Positions 59,425 through 64,000 of a stretch of 64,000 nucleotides of DNA are shown here, in pieces. Source of the stretch: an uncultured Dysgonomonas sp. (GTDB lineage: Bacteria; Bacteroidota; Bacteroidia; Bacteroidales; Dysgonomonadaceae); assembly GCF_934668725.1 (NCBI RefSeq), contig NZ_CAKUOF010000006.1:62001-126000 (forward strand), in the 5' to 3' direction. Every line of letters starts with the position of its first letter. Position 1 is the first letter of the stretch. The position numbers and the translations under genes were made by a program. Under the pieces are notes generated by a model. It was not told the origin of the DNA. It ran no database searches and saw nothing but the letters and a program-made list of their open reading frames with translations.

Positions 59425-60894
59425 TCAAATTATAGTTGCAGCGGGTATTTCTTTGCATACTATTTCGGAGCTGGCAACACAAAGCGGAATACCACCCCCC
59501 GGATGCACGCTTCCTTCTACAAAGTATAGATTTTTTATGCTGCCAAGCACATTGGGATGCCGTAAAAAAGCGGAGAACATCGAGTTGGATGCTGTTCCAT
59601 ATAAAGCACCACCATAACTGAGAGTATTTCTCTCTATTGTCAGTGGCGACCCGATACGTTCAAACTCTATATATTCTTCAATATTGGTATTTAAAGCCTT
59701 ATTTATTTTTGTTATAATATTTTTCCGTGCATCGCTAATCAACTCATCCCAGTTCTGACCACAATCGGCAGGTACATTAATCATTACAAACCAATTTTCG
59801 GAACCTTTTGGAGCATCGGATGGTACAACCTTCGAACTTATAAATATATATACTGTAGGGTCGTCAATAATAGTTTTACTCTTGAAAATATGAGTAAACT
59901 CATCTTTATATTGATCGCTAAAGAGAATATTATGCACATCGAGATTGCTAAATTCTTTTTTAATACCCCAATAAAATATCATAGCCGACGATGAAGGTAC
60001 GGCATTGTTCAATCGCTTCTTCAATGGATGATTCAGCATATTATTTGCCAGATATTTAGCGTCAACGTCCGATACAATCGTGTCGTATGAATGTATCTGG
60101 TCGTTTACCCGAATACCTGTTGCTTTTTTATTTTCAACGATAATCTCTGTAACTAAACTATTGAATCTGAATTCTACACCTTTCTTTATTGCCAGATCAT
60201 AAAGACTTTGCACTATGGCATACATTCCCTTTTTGGGGAAGAAAGCCCCAATATTGTTTTCCAGATGGGCAATCATATTCAGCGTGGCAGGTGCCTTATA
60301 CGGATCAGAACCATTATAGGTTGCATATCGGTCGAACAGTTGCACCAGCCTTTTGTCGTTAAACGATTTTTGGTTTGCCTCGTGCATTGTTTTGGTAAAA
60401 TTCAGCTTATGTAATTTGAATACTATATTCCTGAAAGGTGGCGTATTGAAATTCGATAATTTATGAAAATCGTTAAATAGAAAAACGGGGGCACTTATTG
60501 TATATAATTCCTCCGATTCTATTAAACGTTTTTCTATATGTTCGTATTTTTCAATTGTTTTTGATTCAATTTCCGCCTTTAGCTTTTTTTTATCGTGGTA
60601 GAAATTGAACTCCATACCATCGGGAAAGAAATACTTGCAATTATTCTCCAGTAGCTCATAAGGCAAATAATTCTTCAGATTTTCACCGCTTTCAGCAAAA
60701 AGGTCTTCAAGCAGATGCGGTAAGGTAAACAACGAGGGGCCTGTGTCGAAACGATAGCCATGCTCTTTTATTTCTGACATCTTACCTCCGGCAGTTGTAT
60801 TTTTTTCATATACCACTACTTTATACCCTTTATTTGCCAAGCGAATAGCCGAACATAACCCTCCAATACCCGATCCTATGATTGCTATATTCAT
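59425..60894 (-). CDS. Carotenoid desaturase, CrtD-like (CrtI family, copy 2)
   Basis: A 489-residue FAD-dependent oxidoreductase. The dinucleotide site is IAIIGSGIGGLCSAIRLANKGYKVVVYEKN, then GGKMSEIKEHGYRFDTGPSLFTLP; the C-terminus has YFVEGSVHPGGGIPLCVASSE. This last motif is closer to 1-hydroxycarotenoid 3,4-desaturases (CrtD) and related enzymes than to phytoene desaturase, which is encoded separately at 62225. The idi gene overlaps its start by four bases. Likely acts after CruF. Confidence 0.82.
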   Translation of the reverse strand: MNIAIIGSGIGGLCSAIRLANKGYKVVVYEKNTTAGGKMSEIKEHGYRFDTGPSLFTLPHLLEDLFAESGENLKNYLPYELLENNCKYFFPDGMEFNFYHDKKKLKAEIESKTIEKYEHIEKRLIESEELYTISAPVFLFNDFHKLSNFNTPPFRNIVFKLHKLNFTKTMHEANQKSFNDKRLVQLFDRYATYNGSDPYKAPATLNMIAHLENNIGAFFPKKGMYAIVQSLYDLAIKKGVEFRFNSLVTEIIVENKKATGIRVNDQIHSYDTIVSDVDAKYLANNMLNHPLKKRLNNAVPSSSAMIFYWGIKKEFSNLDVHNILFSDQYKDEFTHIFKSKTIIDDPTVYIFISSKVVPSDAPKGSENWFVMINVPADCGQNWDELISDARKNIITKINKALNTNIEEYIEFERIGSPLTIERNTLSYGGALYGTASNSMFSAFLRHPNVLGSIKNLYFVEGSVHPGGGIPLCVASSEIVCKEIPAATII

Positions 60895-61406
60895 AACAAA
60901 TGCCTTTCTATATATTCGTAATATCCCTCTATAATAATCTTAAACCAAGCAGTGTAACCATCGGGATTTATTGCTATATCTTCTCTGATATCATTCAGAT
61001 ACATATACTTAAAATCATTTACTTCATCCGTATTTATAGAGGGTAAATCATCCGTAAACCCAATAAAAACATGATCTATTTCATGTTCAGTCAACTCATT
61101 GTCAAAAGGAGCTTTATATTGAAATTTAAATAAAAACTTCAGTTCTGCATCCATTCCCATCTCCTCCTTGAGTCTCCTGTGAGCCCCATCTTCGGGTGTC
61201 TCATCCTGATAAGGATGGCTGCAACAGGTATTCGTCCACTTGCCCGGCGTATGGTATTTCCCGATTGCACGCTGTTGCAATAACAATTGTTTTTGCGAAT
61301 TAAATATAAGTACCGAAAATGCACGATGCAACACTCCTTTCTGATGTGCTTCAAGTTTCGGCATATATCCAATCGTTTCGTCTTTTTCATTGACAAGAAT
61401 TACCAT
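60891..61406 (-). CDS. idi: Isopentenyl-diphosphate delta-isomerase, type I
   Basis: A 171-residue cytoplasmic Nudix enzyme converting isopentenyl to dimethylallyl diphosphate, the starter of carotenoid chains. Family marks are HRAFSVLIFNSQKQLLLQQRA, GKWTNTCCSHP with the catalytic Cys, and the Nudix box ETPEDGAHRRLKEEMGM. It lies four bases after crtB and overlaps the crtD-like gene by four bases. Its presence in the operon adds precursor flow. Confidence 0.95.
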   Translation of the reverse strand: MVILVNEKDETIGYMPKLEAHQKGVLHRAFSVLIFNSQKQLLLQQRAIGKYHTPGKWTNTCCSHPYQDETPEDGAHRRLKEEMGMDAELKFLFKFQYKAPFDNELTEHEIDHVFIGFTDDLPSINTDEVNDFKYMYLNDIREDIAINPDGYTAWFKIIIEGYYEYIERHLL

Positions 61407-61410
61407 ATTG

Positions 61411-62241
61411 TTAGTTTAATTTAGTCGTTATATATGCTCTGCAAAGCAGAAATAGTTTCTGATGATTAGGTACACTGATCCGTTTTTTCATTAATTCGTC
61501 AGGGTTTGTTTTTTCAATCATCTCTGTTAACTTGAGATAATACAGATAAGCGGTATACACTCCTAGTTTCGATTCATTTGGCAATCTTTTTATACCTATC
61601 ATCGCCTGTTCGTAATCTTTGTATATATCTTGTAGTATTATATCTTTTGTCTTTTTATTCAACGGTTGATTTTTCAGTATGGGAAAATATGTTCTGCTCA
61701 GCTCCTCGGTATCATGCTGTAAATCTCTCAGGAAATTTATTTTTTGAAAAGCTGCCCCCAATCGCATAGCATAAGGTTTAAACTCATCGTAATGCTCTTT
61801 ATTGCCTTTTACAAAAACTTTAAGGCACATTAATCCCACAACTTCTGCCGAACCATAGATGTATTCGTTAATTTCCTGTTCATTAAATTTCTTCTTCTTC
61901 AAATCACTTCGCATACTTTTCAGGAAAGATTGTATCAGTTCATCTTCTATCGAATAAGCCTTTACTGTTTGCTGAAACGAATTAAGTATCGGGTTTAAAC
62001 TGATTCCATGCCTTAACGCCTCGTAGTAACACTTTTCGTAATTATCGAGTAAAAACTCCTTATCATGCTCATGAAAGGTATCTACTATTTCGTCGGCAAA
62101 TCTTACAAATCCATATATGCTATATATAGCATCTCTTATGGACTCATCCAAACAACGGACTCCTATGGCAAAAGAGGTACTGTATTGCTTGGTTACCATT
62201 TTACTGGTCTCAAACGAGATCTGATTAAATAGTTTTTCCAT
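61411..62241 (-). CDS. crtB: Phytoene synthase (squalene/phytoene synthase family)
   Basis: A 276-residue enzyme joining two geranylgeranyl diphosphates to phytoene. The two Asp-rich motifs are present: VRFADEIVDTFHEHD near residue 45-60 and NFLRDLQHDTEELSRTYFP near 170. It starts KMVTKQYSTSFAIGVRCL, also typical. Overlaps the end of crtI by 17 bases. A squalene-type product (C30) cannot be excluded from sequence, which would change the carotenoid to a C30 one. Confidence 0.92.
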   Translation of the reverse strand: MEKLFNQISFETSKMVTKQYSTSFAIGVRCLDESIRDAIYSIYGFVRFADEIVDTFHEHDKEFLLDNYEKCYYEALRHGISLNPILNSFQQTVKAYSIEDELIQSFLKSMRSDLKKKKFNEQEINEYIYGSAEVVGLMCLKVFVKGNKEHYDEFKPYAMRLGAAFQKINFLRDLQHDTEELSRTYFPILKNQPLNKKTKDIILQDIYKDYEQAMIGIKRLPNESKLGVYTAYLYYLKLTEMIEKTNPDELMKKRISVPNHQKLFLLCRAYITTKLN

Positions 62242-63709
62242 AACCTGTTTTCTTTATATAAGAGTTTGCTAATTCTGAAACAATTTTACCGGAAATAATC
62301 GCCGGAGGTACTCCCGGACCGGGAACAGTCAACTGTCCTGTATAAAATAAGTTCTTTATTTTTCTATTTTGCATTTTGGGTTTTAAGAAAGCGGTTTGCG
62401 ATAATATATTTGACAAACCGTAAGCATTGCCTTTATAAGCATTATAATCACTCACAAAGTCACTGGTTGTAAAGCTCTCATAGAAAATAATAGATTCTTT
62501 GACTGATTGATTAGTCAGCCTTTCGAGGCGTTCTATTATTTGATTAAAATAATGGATTCTGATTTCTTCCGAGTCTTTCAGACCGGGAGCGATAGGGATT
62601 AAAAAGATGGCAGCCTCTTTTCCTTCAGGTGCAACAGTGGCATCTGTGATACTTGGAAAGCTGGCATAAAATAACGGATCGTCGGGCCATGCAGCTTTGT
62701 CGTATATTTGCGAAGCATGTATCTCAAAATTGGAGTCGAAAAATAATGTGTGATGAGATACATTTGCCAGTTTTTTATCAAGAGCCACATAATACATAAG
62801 GGCAGACGGTGCAAATACACGCTGTTTCCAATATTCTTGACTATAATTGCGATACTTGTTTTCGATCAGTTTTTCGGTATGCTGATAGTCGGCTCCCGAT
62901 ATGACTAAATCTGCCGGATAAGATACCCCATTCACGGTAACTCCTGTGGTTAAACCATTCTCTATATTGATTTTTTCTACAGGACTATTCGTTTTTATGG
63001 TTACGCCATAGCTTTCAGCCAAAAGCTTCATGGCTTTTACCAGTTCGAACATTCCTCCCTGTATGTGCCACGTACCCAATACCATATCGGCATGATTCAT
63101 AAAACAATAAAAAGCCGGTGTTTTATCGGGTTTAGCTCCCAAAAAAAGTACGGGAAACTCTAAGAGTTGCCTGAGCTTATGACTCTTCACTCCTTTTCTG
63201 ATCTTACTGCTGATACTTTGCACGAATTGGAAAACACGCATAGCTGTAGCAGGCATAATCAATTCAAATATGCTTTTTCCTGGCTTATAAACAACTTTGT
63301 TGATGGCTACATCATAATTGAAGTGAGCCTCTTTTAAATATTTTTCTAAAAATTCACTGCTGCCGGCTTCCTCCTTTTCAAACAGGTGATATATTTTATT
63401 CAAATCTGCCGAAACAAATAAAGAATCGTTTTCTCCAAAGTAAACTTCATAGCCCGGATCTAGTCTTATCAGTTTATAGTAATCGGATGTTTTTTTATTA
63501 AAATCAGCGAAGAAAGAATCGAATATATCGGGCATCCAATAGAATGTAGGCCCCATGTCGAAAGTAAAACCATTTGCTTTCAACTGCCTGGCTCTGCCTC
63601 CGATTATTTCATTTTTTTCTAAAACTGTAACATGATGTCCTTCTTTGCCTAAATAACAAGCGGCAGAAAGGCTTGAAAACCCAGAGCCAATAATTATAAT
63701 TCTTTTCAT
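62225..63709 (-). CDS. crtI: Phytoene desaturase (CrtI family, copy 1)
   Basis: A 494-residue FAD-dependent desaturase, first gene of the operon. The N-terminus IIIIGSGFSSLSAACYLGKEGHHVTVLEKNEIIGG binds FAD; GFTFDMGPTFYWMPDIF and the C-terminal NLFYTGQLTVPGPGVPPAIISGKIV are typical of bacterial CrtI. It turns phytoene stepwise into a coloured polyene such as lycopene. The Gly-rich motif has SGFSSL rather than the usual SGIGGL. The start region has no close promoter consensus; a possible one is the complement of CAAAATTA at 63770-63777. Confidence 0.92.
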   Translation of the reverse strand: MKRIIIIGSGFSSLSAACYLGKEGHHVTVLEKNEIIGGRARQLKANGFTFDMGPTFYWMPDIFDSFFADFNKKTSDYYKLIRLDPGYEVYFGENDSLFVSADLNKIYHLFEKEEAGSSEFLEKYLKEAHFNYDVAINKVVYKPGKSIFELIMPATAMRVFQFVQSISSKIRKGVKSHKLRQLLEFPVLFLGAKPDKTPAFYCFMNHADMVLGTWHIQGGMFELVKAMKLLAESYGVTIKTNSPVEKINIENGLTTGVTVNGVSYPADLVISGADYQHTEKLIENKYRNYSQEYWKQRVFAPSALMYYVALDKKLANVSHHTLFFDSNFEIHASQIYDKAAWPDDPLFYASFPSITDATVAPEGKEAAIFLIPIAPGLKDSEEIRIHYFNQIIERLERLTNQSVKESIIFYESFTTSDFVSDYNAYKGNAYGLSNILSQTAFLKPKMQNRKIKNLFYTGQLTVPGPGVPPAIISGKIVSELANSYIKKTGYGKTI

Positions 63710-64000
63710 ATTTATGATTTACTCCGGATAATTAATAGTGTTATACTTACCTGAAAACAGCACTGTAATCAAAATTAGTCTGTGCGAATCGTATTTTTAG
63801 TGTCGTTTATATAACAATAAAAGTTATTATTTGTTTTGTCTTTGATAAACTATACAGTTATTTCTATCAACAATAAATCGATCAACTATTTCGGAGATAT
63901 ACAAGCGTGAAAAAATAGTTAGAAAGTGATAATATTCATCAATAAATAGAATATTGTTTCGCTAATAAATGGAGGCAAACAAAGAACTGTTGATCTGCTT
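63710..64000. other. Upstream region of the carotenoid operon
   Basis: 291 bases to the window edge with no ORF seen. A minus-strand -7-like element, TAATTTTG (plus-strand CAAAATTA at 63770-63777), is the best promoter candidate. No hairpin or regulatory repeat is clear. Confidence 0.4.

Overview
The window is AT-rich bacterial chromosome from the order Bacteroidales, most likely a Dysgonomonas-type organism; this is inference from gene families, not a database match. Supporting signs are Bacteroidetes-style promoters (TTTG about 20 bases before TAnnTTTG), weak Shine-Dalgarno sequences, CarboxypepD-type outer-membrane barrels, DUF3836-like, DUF4251-like and DUF2795-like proteins, an IntDOT-like integrase, RteC-like and BfmA/BtgA mobilization genes, and a carotenoid operon.

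Layout. 1-34 kb is chromosomal backbone: the end of nuoN, an ExbB/ExbD pair, a large outer-membrane barrel, three tandem small secreted proteins behind a candidate sigma-54 promoter, metY and cysK (sulfur assimilation), murF, an S1/P1 nuclease, a cysteine-rich lipoprotein with a tiny membrane partner, typA, a TPR/PD40-nfeD-floA operon, a methyltransferase, a corrinoid adenosyltransferase, two paralogous metalloprotease-like lipoproteins whose zinc motif is degenerate, an EamA transporter, a giant amidase-like protein, an NagX-like acyltransferase, a SpoIID-like protein, dgkA and an MFS exporter.

34-48.2 kb is an integrated mobilizable element. It starts at the 3' end of tRNA-Lys(TTT) with a tyrosine integrase and ends at a diverged copy of the tRNA 3' end near 48.2 kb. 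It carries an outer-membrane protein, a LytS-type pseudokinase/kinase pair with a LytTR regulator, a frameshifted RteC-like gene, a small HTH protein, a strongly structured probable oriT, a BfmA-like protein and an HUH-type relaxase. The cargo slot holds a tight four-gene operon: NA37-like protein, membrane protein, second NA37 protein, AlbA_2/HATPase protein. This is the best candidate in the window for an undescribed system.

48.2-56 kb is a second accessory zone: a large serine recombinase whose C-terminus reads through the tRNA scar, a small resolvase, an XRE repressor with two palindromic operators next to an outer-membrane gene, a lipoprotein, a Rep_trans-like replication protein with a 51-residue NUMOD3-like protein, and a two-gene unit (DUF4747-like plus four-helix membrane protein) that resembles an abortive-infection module.

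56.2-64 kb returns to the chromosome, with a TPR protein facing a seven-gene carotenoid operon (crtI, crtB, idi, crtD-like, cruF-like, acyltransferase, glycosyltransferase). No lycopene cyclase is present, so the predicted product is an acyclic, hydroxylated, glycosylated and acylated carotenoid.
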